From a bacterium SCSIO 12844 (GTDB lineage Bacteria > Pseudomonadota > Gammaproteobacteria > Francisellales > Francisellaceae): DNA of 64,000 nt. Where the stretch lies: assembly GCA_024397935.1 (NCBI GenBank), contig CP073743.1:3121614-3185613 (forward strand), in the 5' to 3' direction. Positions 37,357 to 46,235 of this stretch are shown here, piece after piece. Both the position numbers and the translations under genes were made by a program. Each line of letters begins with the position of its first letter. Positions within the stretch are counted from its first letter, which is position 1. The notes below the pieces were generated by a model. It had not been told where the DNA came from. It did not search any database and saw nothing but the letters and a program-made list of their open reading frames with translations.

Positions 37357-39124
37357 TAAATCTCACTTTAAAAAATCAAATATATTAATTGTTGATGACT
37401 TAGAAGATAATTTAGTTGCTATGGTTGAGGCATTAGAGGGCATTGATGCCAACTTGATCACAGCTAACTCAGGTGAAAAAGCACTCGAATTGATGATTGA
37501 TGAAGAATTTGCCGTTGTGTTAATGGATGTACAAATGCCACGTATGGGTGGTTTTGAAACAGCTGAACTAATGAGAAAAAATAAGCGCACCAGAGGTATC
37601 CCAATTATCTTTGTCACAGCGATATCTAAAGAGCAACAATATGTATTTCAAGGCTATGAAGCAGGTGCAGTCGACTATCTATTTAAACCGATTGAAACAC
37701 ATATTTTAAAATCAAAAATCCAGATTTTTCTTAATATCTACCAACAGAAAAACACAGAAATCTTACAAACTGTCAGTGAATTACGTATCGTAAAAAGAGA
37801 ATTAAAAGAGAAAAATCAAGAATTATCAAAGCTTGCTTTAAATGACCCATTAACATCGATTGCCAACCGTAGACAGTTTGAAACAGATTTAGAAAAACAA
37901 ATTGCTTATGCTAAAGATCATACTGATGAGCAATTTGCAGTTATTTTCCTTGATTTAGATGATTTTAAATCGATTAATGATACCTTAGGTCATCCTATTG
38001 GTGATCAATTATTACAACATATTGGCAAATTATTAACTGAAAATACACGAAAGGAAGATTATCAAGGACGTTTAGGTGGTGATGAGTTTGCCATTATAGT
38101 TACTCACCTTAATAAAGCTTCAGATGCGCTAAAAACAGCTAATTTAATTAAATCTGTCATAGATCAAAACATTGAAATTGATGGTCACTTAATTTATACC
38201 TCATTTAGTATGGGTATTGCCTGTTATCCATCTGCAGGCAATACCTCAAAAGAGTTAATGCATAATGCTGATATTGCTATGTATCATGCAAAAGCTTTAG
38301 GTAAAAACCAGATTTGTTATTTTACAGATGATTTACAAGATAAATACTTAGCTCAGCTAGAGCTTGAAACGCTAATTAAAGAAGCAGTTAATCAGTGTGC
38401 TTTTGAATTAATTTATCAACCTATTTTTAATTTAGAAACTAAAAATCCTTATGGCATTGAAATATTACTTCAATGTAAACACGCCAAACTTCAAAGTATT
38501 CAACCGAATGTATTGATGTCTATTGCTGAAAATATTGGCATCTCTGAAACCATTGGTAACTGGTTAATCAATCAAGCACTGCTTAAAGTTCAATCACTTT
38601 ATGATCAAGGCTATGATGACTTATTTTTTACAATCAATTTCTCTACAAAACAATTATTACATCCAACCTTTTTTACTAAACTTAATCAAGCACTTTGTCA
38701 GTACTCATTCCCTAAAAAACTTTTAATGCTAGAGTTAAATGAAAGTGCTTTAATTACATTTAAACAAAATGATCACTCGCTTTTATACCAATTAAATAAG
38801 TTAGGCATTAATATCATCCTTAATAAATTTGGTACTGGTTATTCTTCTTTAATCAAGCTACAAGAAATACCCTTTTTCGCATTAAAAATAGATGCCTCAT
38901 TTATTCAAGGAATTGGTGACAATAACAGTGCTGAAATGATTATTAAAGCCATTATTTCAGTAGCTAAAAATTTAAATATAGAAATTATTGCCGAAGGCCT
39001 TCAATCGGATCAACAACTAAAGTTCTTAGAAGCAAATCACTGCTTATTTGTTCAAGGAAATTTATTTCAATCACCTTTAAATGCTGAACAATTAACGATA
39101 TTTTTGGAAGCTTATAATGAATAG
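37349..39124 (+). CDS. response regulator with active GGDEF and degenerate EAL
   Basis: The 591-residue protein has a receiver (Asp60), a coiled linker, and a GGDEF domain with GGDEF at 243-247 and an intact I-site RKED (234-237). The EAL domain is degraded: EIL replaces EAL (371-373), and the metal-binding DD of DDFG is replaced by Asn492-Lys493 (LNKFGTGYSS). QGYL is changed to QGNL. It therefore probably makes cyclic di-GMP with product inhibition, and the EAL part may only bind the nucleotide. It overlaps CheB by eight bases and the next gene by eight. Confidence 0.9.
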   Translation: MDSKSHFKKSNILIVDDLEDNLVAMVEALEGIDANLITANSGEKALELMIDEEFAVVLMDVQMPRMGGFETAELMRKNKRTRGIPIIFVTAISKEQQYVFQGYEAGAVDYLFKPIETHILKSKIQIFLNIYQQKNTEILQTVSELRIVKRELKEKNQELSKLALNDPLTSIANRRQFETDLEKQIAYAKDHTDEQFAVIFLDLDDFKSINDTLGHPIGDQLLQHIGKLLTENTRKEDYQGRLGGDEFAIIVTHLNKASDALKTANLIKSVIDQNIEIDGHLIYTSFSMGIACYPSAGNTSKELMHNADIAMYHAKALGKNQICYFTDDLQDKYLAQLELETLIKEAVNQCAFELIYQPIFNLETKNPYGIEILLQCKHAKLQSIQPNVLMSIAENIGISETIGNWLINQALLKVQSLYDQGYDDLFFTINFSTKQLLHPTFFTKLNQALCQYSFPKKLLMLELNESALITFKQNDHSLLYQLNKLGINIILNKFGTGYSSLIKLQEIPFFALKIDASFIQGIGDNNSAEMIIKAIISVAKNLNIEIIAEGLQSDQQLKFLEANHCLFVQGNLFQSPLNAEQLTIFLEAYNE

Positions 39125-40910
39125 TCATAAATTCACAGATTTAATTGAGACACCTAAAATATTAATTGTAGATGACGATGTAAAAAATCGATTTGCATTT
39201 ACTGAGGTACTAGAAGATATCAACTGTGAATTATTTGAAGCAGACTGTGGTGAAATTGCATTAAATTTAATCACTCAGCATCAGTTTGCATTAATTCTTT
39301 TAGATGTACAAATGCCGAAAATGGACGGCTTTGAAGTAGCAAACTTAATTAAAAAACATAAATGTACACAAGATATACCGATTATCTTTGTTACAGCTTT
39401 CAGTAAGGATCAACAATATATCCGTTACGGGCATGAACTAGGTGCTGTCGATTATATTGTTAAACCTATTGATCCCTTTGTACTAACCAGCAAAGTATCA
39501 GTCTACCTTGATCATTATCGACATAATAAAATTATGGAAAATCAATTATCTAATCTAGATATGATACAAAAAGATTTATCACGCACAAATACTGAATTAG
39601 AAAAAATAGCTAAATATGATGCTTTAACAGGTTTGTATAATCGCCTAGGATTCGATGAATTTATTGAAAAAAGTATCACAAATGCCAAAAACCAACAACA
39701 AGTATTTTGTATGATGTTTATGGATTTAGATAAGTTTAAATCCGTTAATGATCAGTTTGGTCATGATATTGGTGATCAATTACTCGTACTTGTCAGTCAT
39801 AGATTTCAAAAAACGCTCACTTCCACAATACATTTTTTACCTGTGAAAAGTGATTATGCCATTGCACGCTTAGGTGGTGATGAATTTGCCATTATATTAA
39901 ATAATATTACAAAGACTCACTACGTTGGTAGAGTTGCTGAATGTTTAATAGATGCTTTTAGACTACCGTTTTTAATCAATCAACATGAATTAAGTATAGG
40001 CTTAAGCATCGGCATTGCTTTTTATCCAGACTCTGGCACAACGGTTGAATCAATTATTAAAAGTGCAGATACAGCAATGTATCGTGCTAAAAATAATACT
40101 AATGATACATTTTATTTTTTCAATCAAGCCATGCAAGATGACTATCAATTTTATAAAACAGTTGAATCTGGTATTCAACAAGCATTGGATAATAATGAAT
40201 TTTATTTAGCCTACCAACCAATTTATCTATTAAATACTCAAACAATTGTTGGCGCAGAAATTTTATGTCGCTGGCAACACCCTAAATTAGGTGATATCCC
40301 ACCAGATACCTTTATTCCTATTGCTGAAGAAATCGATTTAATTAAACCCCTAGGGCATTGGATTTTTAAAACTGCTTCACAAGAAATAGCAACGATTGAT
40401 AAAACACTATGTAATAAACTATTTTTTGCAATTAATACGTCAATTAAACAGTTTGATGATCATAGTTACCTTACATTTATTCAAGAGCAGATCAAATTAC
40501 ATAATCTACCAAGTCATATTTTTGAAATTGAATTAACAGAATCCACACTGACAACTAATTCATTAAACTTTGATAAAACAGTCAATGAACTTGCTAAACT
40601 TGGTGTACGTATTAGTATCGATGATTTTGGCTCTGGTTACTCATCACTTAAACGACTACATAATTTAGCTATTTCAATTTTAAAAATTGATCAGTCTTTT
40701 ATGAAAGAAATACACACAAACCATCAACAAAGAAATATGATAATCACAATCTTAGATTTGGCTAAAAACCTTAATTTAGAGGTGATTGCTGAAGGAATAG
40801 AAACTAAAGAACAATTAGACTTTTTAAAAGAACATCACTGTCAATATGGGCAAGGATTTTATTTTTCAAAACCTCTAATCTTTAAGGAATTTATTAAATT
40901 ATTAAAATAA
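39117..40910 (+). CDS. response regulator with GGDEF and EAL domains
   Basis: The 597-residue protein is the last gene of the hybrid-kinase operon. The receiver has phosphoacceptor Asp63. GGDEF is intact at 253-257 but lacks a canonical RxxD I-site, because a short insert precedes it. EAL is EIL at 381-383 with intact catalytic motifs: ELTES at 472-476 and DDFGSGYSS at 502-510. It is likely bifunctional, or mainly a phosphodiesterase. Its opposite wear relative to the upstream paralogue suggests the two divide synthesis and breakdown. It converges on prmC, with only 11 bases between ends. Confidence 0.93.
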   Translation: MNSHKFTDLIETPKILIVDDDVKNRFAFTEVLEDINCELFEADCGEIALNLITQHQFALILLDVQMPKMDGFEVANLIKKHKCTQDIPIIFVTAFSKDQQYIRYGHELGAVDYIVKPIDPFVLTSKVSVYLDHYRHNKIMENQLSNLDMIQKDLSRTNTELEKIAKYDALTGLYNRLGFDEFIEKSITNAKNQQQVFCMMFMDLDKFKSVNDQFGHDIGDQLLVLVSHRFQKTLTSTIHFLPVKSDYAIARLGGDEFAIILNNITKTHYVGRVAECLIDAFRLPFLINQHELSIGLSIGIAFYPDSGTTVESIIKSADTAMYRAKNNTNDTFYFFNQAMQDDYQFYKTVESGIQQALDNNEFYLAYQPIYLLNTQTIVGAEILCRWQHPKLGDIPPDTFIPIAEEIDLIKPLGHWIFKTASQEIATIDKTLCNKLFFAINTSIKQFDDHSYLTFIQEQIKLHNLPSHIFEIELTESTLTTNSLNFDKTVNELAKLGVRISIDDFGSGYSSLKRLHNLAISILKIDQSFMKEIHTNHQQRNMIITILDLAKNLNLEVIAEGIETKEQLDFLKEHHCQYGQGFYFSKPLIFKEFIKLLK

Positions 40911-40921
40911 ACTATTGTTTT

Positions 40922-41767
40922 TTAAGTTATTTTTCCAAAACTTACTCGAGGCAATCCGCCTAAATCAGGATAAGTTTTGACATGACAAAATTCTTCATCG
41001 CATAATTTTTCTCTGATGATTTGATCTTGCAAATAACCATGCTCTAAAAAAATACTCCCTTGTGGCTTTAAATAGTTTTTCGATTGCTTAATAATTGCAA
41101 ATAAGTCTTCTAAACCATTGTTTTTTGAGTATAATGCATGATGTGGTTCATATTTTTTTACATTTGCTTCAACTGCTTGATCAGATCTATCAATATAAGG
41201 TGGATTGGCGATAATAATATCAAAGTGCATAGACTGTGTTACTGCACTAAACCAATCAGATGCAAATAAAGATACATTGTCTAATCCTAAGTGTTGGCAA
41301 TTTTTTTGCGTAATAGATAATGCTTTAAGGCTTATATCTGTTGCCAAAACTAAAAAATTTTTTCGCTCTTTTGCGATTGCTAAAGCTAGAGCACCACTAC
41401 CACAACCTAAGTCAATTAAAGTTTTTGTATCATTTTTATCTGGATAGGTTTCTAAAACAGCTTCAACGAGTATCTCGCTATCACTTCTTGGAATTAACAC
41501 AGATGAATCAACATATAATTCAAAATCCCAAAAAGCTTGTTTATTAATTAAATAAGCAATGGGTTCACCTTGTAATGCTCGATTAATCAAAATTTCCAGT
41601 TGATTATATTCTACTAAAGTTAATTGCGTTTCAGGATAAGCCTTTAAAAACGTACGCTCTTTTTGTAGGACAAAGCTTAATAATACTTCTATATCTAAAT
41701 AAGGTGATGTAGATATTTTTTTAAACTGATTAATCCAAGTTGATATAACTTCTTCAATGCTCATCAT
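40922..41767 (-). CDS. prmC: release factor glutamine methyltransferase
   Basis: PrmC methylates the glutamine of the GGQ motif in RF1 and RF2. The 281-residue protein has the N-terminal helical domain, the substrate motif NPPY at 188-191 (ANPPYID) and the SAM motif DLGCGSGALALA (about 119-130). The nearby IPRSDSEILVEAV matches the family IPRPDTE region with two changes. It lies directly after prfA, its substrate gene, with four bases between, the usual hemA-prfA-prmC order. Confidence 0.96.
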   Translation of the reverse strand: MMSIEEVISTWINQFKKISTSPYLDIEVLLSFVLQKERTFLKAYPETQLTLVEYNQLEILINRALQGEPIAYLINKQAFWDFELYVDSSVLIPRSDSEILVEAVLETYPDKNDTKTLIDLGCGSGALALAIAKERKNFLVLATDISLKALSITQKNCQHLGLDNVSLFASDWFSAVTQSMHFDIIIANPPYIDRSDQAVEANVKKYEPHHALYSKNNGLEDLFAIIKQSKNYLKPQGSIFLEHGYLQDQIIREKLCDEEFCHVKTYPDLGGLPRVSFGKIT

Positions 41768-41771
41768 ATAA

Positions 41772-42851
41772 TTAACTAAACTGTGCTAATAGATCAGCCT
41801 GATGCTCTTGTAGGAGTGGCTGAATAACACAATCTAAATCACCTTGAATAATTTCTTCTAATTTATAAAGTGTTAGATTAATTCTATGATCACTGACTCG
41901 CCCTTGCGGATAATTATAGGTACGGATACGCTCAGAACGATCACCACTACCAACTAATGATTTTCTAGCTTGTGCTTGCTCTTGACGTTGTTGATCTTGC
42001 TCTTTTTGTAACAATCTTGCTTTTAACACTGACATCGCTTGTGCTTTATTTTTATGTTGCGAGCGTTGATCTTGACATTCAACAACAAGCCCTGTCGGTA
42101 GATGTGTAATACGAATTGCTGAGTCTGTTTTATTGACATGCTGACCACCGGCACCCGATGCTCTAAAGGTATCAATTTTTAAATCATTGGTATTAATATC
42201 AATGGCATCAATCTCTTGTGCTTCAGGCATAATTGCAACCGTACAAGCTGAGGTATGCACTCGCCCTTGCGACTCAGTAACTGGCACACGTTGCACACGA
42301 TGAGCACCTGATTCAAATTTTAATTGCGAATAGACTTTTTCACCGGATATCTTAGCAATGACTTCTTTATAACCACCATGTTCACCAAAACTTTCACTGA
42401 CAATTTCAACACGCCAACCTTTAATTTCAGCATAACGACTATACATACGAAATAAGTCCCCTGCAAAAATAGCCGCTTCATCACCGCCTGTGCCCGCCCT
42501 TACTTCAAGGAATACATTGGCCCGGTCATTTGGGTCAGAAGGCAATAATAAAATCTGTAACTGTCCTTCTAAAGTTTCCATAGATGCTTTCGCTTGATCA
42601 AGTTCTTCTTGTGCAAGCATAGCCATTTCTTTATCTGATTCAGTGAGCATTTCTTGTGCTTGCGTATAGTCACTTTCAGCGTTTTGATAGTCACTAAATG
42701 TTTTAACTAATTCTTCTAAATCTGCATACTCTTGAGATAATTGACGAAATTGATTCTGATCATTAATCACATCAGCATCACTTAATAATGCACTTAATTC
42801 TTGATGGCGATCAAGCAGGTTTTCTAATTTTAGACGAATACTTTCTTTCAT
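41772..42851 (-). CDS. prfA: peptide chain release factor 1
   Basis: RF1 recognises UAA and UAG and triggers peptide release. The 359-residue protein has GGQ at 235-237 ([12 protein letters not shown]) and the region [13 protein letters not shown] that precedes the recognition segment; the anticodon tripeptide PVT is at about 190-192 (VPVTESQGR), as in RF1, rather than SPF of RF2. The N-terminal acidic helical domain is complete. It lies between hemA (20 bases upstream) and prmC, forming the standard gammaproteobacterial operon. Confidence 0.98.
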   Translation of the reverse strand: MKESIRLKLENLLDRHQELSALLSDADVINDQNQFRQLSQEYADLEELVKTFSDYQNAESDYTQAQEMLTESDKEMAMLAQEELDQAKASMETLEGQLQILLLPSDPNDRANVFLEVRAGTGGDEAAIFAGDLFRMYSRYAEIKGWRVEIVSESFGEHGGYKEVIAKISGEKVYSQLKFESGAHRVQRVPVTESQGRVHTSACTVAIMPEAQEIDAIDINTNDLKIDTFRASGAGGQHVNKTDSAIRITHLPTGLVVECQDQRSQHKNKAQAMSVLKARLLQKEQDQQRQEQAQARKSLVGSGDRSERIRTYNYPQGRVSDHRINLTLYKLEEIIQGDLDCVIQPLLQEHQADLLAQFS

Positions 42852-42871
42852 AAATACAACTTATTTTTTGT

Positions 42872-44137
42872 TTAAGATTGATTATCAGAGTCAAGACCAA
42901 ATAATTCAGAAGCATTATCCAAAAGCTCATCATGTCCTAAAACAGCGGCTTTACGCATTGAGATACTTGGTTGATGCAGCCATTTATTTTTAAGGCTGTG
43001 TACTAATTGAGTTAATACTTCATAAGGGTCACTACCATTATCTAGGCGCTTTAGACTTTTATGTAATTCATTTAAAGCTAATTGATCTGTACTTTTACGT
43101 AATGCTTTAATTCTATGAACTCTTGCTTTATAGCGTAATTTTTCTAAATAATCATCCACCATCTGATCAATTAAGCGCTCAGCATAAAGCGATGCTTTTT
43201 GACGTAATTGTTTATTTTCTTTAATGATTTGATTTAAATTATCAATACCATAGAGTGTAATTGAGTTTAATTGATTTAAATTAGGGTCAATACTTCTTGG
43301 AACTGATAAGTCAATCAATAGCTTAGTTAGTTGAGATGATTCTAATAAATTAAGTAATTGACTATTAATAATATATTCTTTAGCACCAACAGCTGATATC
43401 ACTAAATCAGCACAAGAAAGTAATTCAGGTAATTTAGTTAAAGGTTGATATTCTGCTTTAACTTTTTCTGCTACAAGCTTTGCCTTATCCAAGGTACGAT
43501 TAAGAATAATCATTCGATTAGGCTTCATATTAAAAATATGTCGCGCAACTAATTGAGCAGTTTCACCTGCACCAATAATCAATACTGTTTTATCAGTTAA
43601 AGTTTCTAAGTAATGTTTTTTCGCTAAATGCGCGGCTGAAAAAGCTACAGAGACAGGACACTTACCAATATCGGTGCGACGTCGAATCGCTTTTGCTGCT
43701 AATAAAGCTTGCTCAAAAAACTGCCCTAAATGACCCAATAAATACTTATTTTCTAATGCGCTTAAATAGCTTTGTCTAACCTGACCTAAAATTTGTGGCT
43801 CGCCAAGAATCATCGATTCTAAGCCTGAAGCAGTTCGCATTAAATGTCGTAGTGCATCAATTTCATCTCGAGTTGTTATATACGCCTGATACGCTTTAGA
43901 GACATTTTTTGCCTGTAACCACCATTGAATAAGCACTTCTTTTGGAAATTGACTTACAATATACAACTCAGTTCGATTGCAAGTTGACAGAATAGCAATT
44001 TCCTCAACTAAGTTTGCATTGAGTAATTCTTCTTGCGCAAGTATTGCCTGATCCTTTCTAAAAGAAAGCATCTCTCTAACTGCGACTGAAGCATGGTGAT
44101 AATCAATACCAAGCATATATAAATGAACTGAAGCCAT
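42872..44137 (-). CDS. hemA: glutamyl-tRNA reductase
   Basis: HemA reduces glutamyl-tRNA to glutamate-1-semialdehyde, the first committed step of the C5 heme pathway. The 421-residue enzyme has catalytic Cys53 in LSTCNRTELY and the conserved ASGLESMILGEPQILGQVR. The NADPH-binding motif is VLIIGAGETAQLVARH and the C-terminal dimerisation helices are complete. It heads the operon with prfA and prmC. No leader peptide or regulatory element was seen in the roughly 270 bases upstream shared with the FKBP gene. Confidence 0.97.
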   Translation of the reverse strand: MASVHLYMLGIDYHHASVAVREMLSFRKDQAILAQEELLNANLVEEIAILSTCNRTELYIVSQFPKEVLIQWWLQAKNVSKAYQAYITTRDEIDALRHLMRTASGLESMILGEPQILGQVRQSYLSALENKYLLGHLGQFFEQALLAAKAIRRRTDIGKCPVSVAFSAAHLAKKHYLETLTDKTVLIIGAGETAQLVARHIFNMKPNRMIILNRTLDKAKLVAEKVKAEYQPLTKLPELLSCADLVISAVGAKEYIINSQLLNLLESSQLTKLLIDLSVPRSIDPNLNQLNSITLYGIDNLNQIIKENKQLRQKASLYAERLIDQMVDDYLEKLRYKARVHRIKALRKSTDQLALNELHKSLKRLDNGSDPYEVLTQLVHSLKNKWLHQPSISMRKAAVLGHDELLDNASELFGLDSDNQS

Positions 44138-44333
44138 ATCACTAAAAATCTATTTATTAAACTTACCGACCGTTTAGTTTTTTAAACATTGGCCAGTTAC
44201 TGGTTGCTAATTTTATCATATTTTTTCCAAAACTAAAGTTTTAGACAGATTTTGCTTAAATATAAGTATAAAAAACCTTTAACCTATCAAGGTAGTTAAG
44301 CTAAATTAAAAGTAAAATGGCGCTGTAAATAGC

Positions 44334-44363
44334 TTGACGCTAGCAATTATTATTGCTTAAGAT
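44334..44363 (+). promoter_or_regulatory. candidate promoter of the FKBP gene with palindrome in its spacer
   Basis: TTGACG at 44334-44339 is followed after 17-18 bases by TTAAGAT (44357-44363). The spacer contains AGCAAT-TATT-ATTGCT (44342-44357), a six-base inverted repeat positioned where a bound regulator would block polymerase. The -10 match is moderate. The ATG is at 44410. Confidence 0.45.
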
Positions 44364-44409
44364 GGTTCACAATGATTTTTTTATTAAAACTTGTAGGAGA
44401 GATCACATA

Positions 44410-45168
44410 ATGAAAAAACTATCCCTTATCACAGCTGCATTAAGTGCCATTGCGCTTAGTGGTTCAGCTTTTGCAGCAACAGCTAGTAATGATGCTAGTT
44501 CAACAGCATTTAAAACACAGATGGATAAAGTAAGCTATACGATTGGTTATAAAATCGGTAAAAGTACTAAAGAGCAAGATATTAATCTAAACGATAGTCT
44601 ATTTATCCAAGGCTTCCAAGCTGCAACAAAAGGTACAACACCTGCAATTTCAGAAGCAGATATGCAAACAGTTATGCAAGACTTTCAAAAGCAAATGATG
44701 CAAAAAGCTTTAGAAAAGCAAAAAGAATTAGCTGATACCAATGCTAAAACTTCAGAAGCATATATGGCTAAAGTTACCAAAGAAAGTGGTGTTGAAAAAT
44801 TAACTAATGGTGTTTACTACAAAGTTGATACAAAAGGTACTGGTAAAGTAATGCCTACTGCCGATGATCAAGTTGTTGTCACTTATAAGGGCATGTTACC
44901 TGATGGTAAAGTTTTTGACCAAACACAAGCAGGTAAAACAGCTACATTCCCAGTCAGTGGTGTTATCCCTGGTTTTAAATCAGCATTAGAAAAAATGACT
45001 GTTGGTTCATCTTGGACTGTTTATATTGCACCAGATCAAGCCTATGGTAAGTATGCACCACCAATGATTGGTCCAAACCAAGCGTTAACCTTTAAAGTAA
45101 CTCTAAAAGATATCAAACCTGCTACAGCAGCTGCAAAAGCAGACATAGCGAAAAAAGTAGCACAATAA
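44410..45168 (+). CDS. FKBP-type peptidyl-prolyl isomerase, Mip/FkpA family
   Basis: ATG 44410 has AGGAGA nine bases upstream and gives a signal peptide (MKKLSLITAALSAIALSGSAFA), so the longer frame from 44353 is rejected. The 252-residue protein has the N-terminal helical dimerisation domain (KVSYTIGYKIGKSTKEQ, then a long helix to about residue 125). The FKBP domain follows from about residue 135, with VVTYKGMLPDGKVFDQT, GVIPGFKSALEKM and PDQAYGKYAPPMIGPNQAL. It is a periplasmic or surface chaperone of proline isomerisation. Mip of Legionella and FkpA of E. coli share the layout. Confidence 0.95.
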   Translation: MKKLSLITAALSAIALSGSAFAATASNDASSTAFKTQMDKVSYTIGYKIGKSTKEQDINLNDSLFIQGFQAATKGTTPAISEADMQTVMQDFQKQMMQKALEKQKELADTNAKTSEAYMAKVTKESGVEKLTNGVYYKVDTKGTGKVMPTADDQVVVTYKGMLPDGKVFDQTQAGKTATFPVSGVIPGFKSALEKMTVGSSWTVYIAPDQAYGKYAPPMIGPNQALTFKVTLKDIKPATAAAKADIAKKVAQ

Positions 45169-45186
45169 ACTTTGTGTTACTTTTTT
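45151..45186 (+). terminator. intrinsic terminator overlapping the end of the FKBP gene
   Basis: AAAGTAGCACAA pairs with TTGTGTTACTTT (one mismatch) across TAAACT, followed by a run of T to 45186. The left arm encodes the final residues and the stop codon falls in the loop, so the terminator is partly within the coding sequence. Confidence 0.75.
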
Positions 45187-45201
45187 AAATTCTAATTTTA
45201 T

Positions 45202-46068
45202 TTATCCAAAAATATTATAACTGTTCACTGATTGAGTACCTTCATTTATTAGTGGACAAGGATCTTCATTTTTTTTATCTTGTACGCATAAAAAGACTAA
45301 ACGATCAACTGTAGTTTTTCCCTGTTTTTGTTGAACGGTTCTAAAGTCAATTCCATCTCCACATACTAAATAAGCACCAATTGAGCTACTATTTCCAACA
45401 ATAGTACATCTCTGAAGCGTTTTAGAAAAATGAACACTATAGTGACCACTTGTAGCACTTTTAATATCATCAAACTGTGTCTTTTTACCAAAACCATCAT
45501 AAAATGTAATATCCCCCAAGCCAATTGAAACAGGTGATGTATCACCTGCAATTGGATGTGGTGGCGGGGTTGCGGCATCAACATTAACATCCATCTTAAT
45601 AGTTAAATCATCTGAACTTTCAAACCAAATATCACGACAATTATGACTTTTATTATCTTCTGTATAACAAGCAGCTGATGTCACCTTTATAACAGAACTT
45701 GCCGATGATACTTTTGTACTCCATTTACCATTATTATTCTTCTTATGCTCAATTTTTACTATGCCAGCACTTCTGCCTGCACCAATAAAATTCAATGATA
45801 AATCAACTTCTTTTTCTGCGCCATCGCAAGTACCAGCCCAAGTGTTTTTGTCTTCAAAATTGAATAGGCCATTTTGTAAATTATTATTTTTTAAGCCTTC
45901 GATGGAAAAAGGTAAGCCACTAATACTATTAATGCAGGTGGTTGAGTCTTTTTTTATATCGACAGAGTATGCTGATCTATTAAATATTTGTACTTTATAA
46001 TTTGCCGAAGCATATACATTACTATAAATGAATAAAATACTAAGTGTAAAAATTTGAATTATTTTCAA
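45202..46068 (-). CDS. secreted protein, second member of the family at 3402-4247
   Basis: The start is TTG at 46068, with AAGGGG six bases upstream. The 288-residue precursor has a signal peptide ending near NVYA. The mature protein is all-beta and rich in Ser, Asn and Lys. The landmarks of its paralogue recur: SPVSIGLGDITFYDG at mid-length, and LVFLCVQDKKNEDPCPLI, then a terminal IFG. The N-terminal domain (KVQIFNRSAYSVDIKKDST) is also comparable to IKNDTNMVLNFV in the paralogue. A Pro/His-rich linker (PPPHPIAG) separates the two halves. Function unknown. Confidence 0.75.
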   Translation of the reverse strand: MKIIQIFTLSILFIYSNVYASANYKVQIFNRSAYSVDIKKDSTTCINSISGLPFSIEGLKNNNLQNGLFNFEDKNTWAGTCDGAEKEVDLSLNFIGAGRSAGIVKIEHKKNNNGKWSTKVSSASSVIKVTSAACYTEDNKSHNCRDIWFESSDDLTIKMDVNVDAATPPPHPIAGDTSPVSIGLGDITFYDGFGKKTQFDDIKSATSGHYSVHFSKTLQRCTIVGNSSSIGAYLVCGDGIDFRTVQQKQGKTTVDRLVFLCVQDKKNEDPCPLINEGTQSVNSYNIFG

Positions 46069-46185
46069 GGCAAACCCCTTCTTAAATTATTATATTTTTA
46101 AGTTATCATTTCATCAAAATATAATAATCAGATAGTAACAAACAAAATACCTCATAAAATAAGGTATCTCTTTTTTGAATAAGCC

Positions 46186-46213
46186 TTGACCGATTGATCA
46201 ATCCTGGGATAAT
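46186..46213 (+). promoter_or_regulatory. xthA promoter with internal palindrome
   Basis: TTGACC (46186-46191), a 16-base spacer and GATAAT (46208-46213) form a good promoter 23 bases before the xthA ATG. The spacer contains the perfect 12-base palindrome GATTGATCAATC (46192-46203), suggesting a repressor site. Confidence 0.5.
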
Positions 46214-46235
46214 TAAGCTTAAAAAGAGGTAATTC

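Noticed and set aside
44353..44409. Upstream ATG extension of the FKBP gene
   Set aside because: It would place 19 polar residues before a perfect signal peptide and lacks a ribosome site, while ATG 44410 has AGGAGA.
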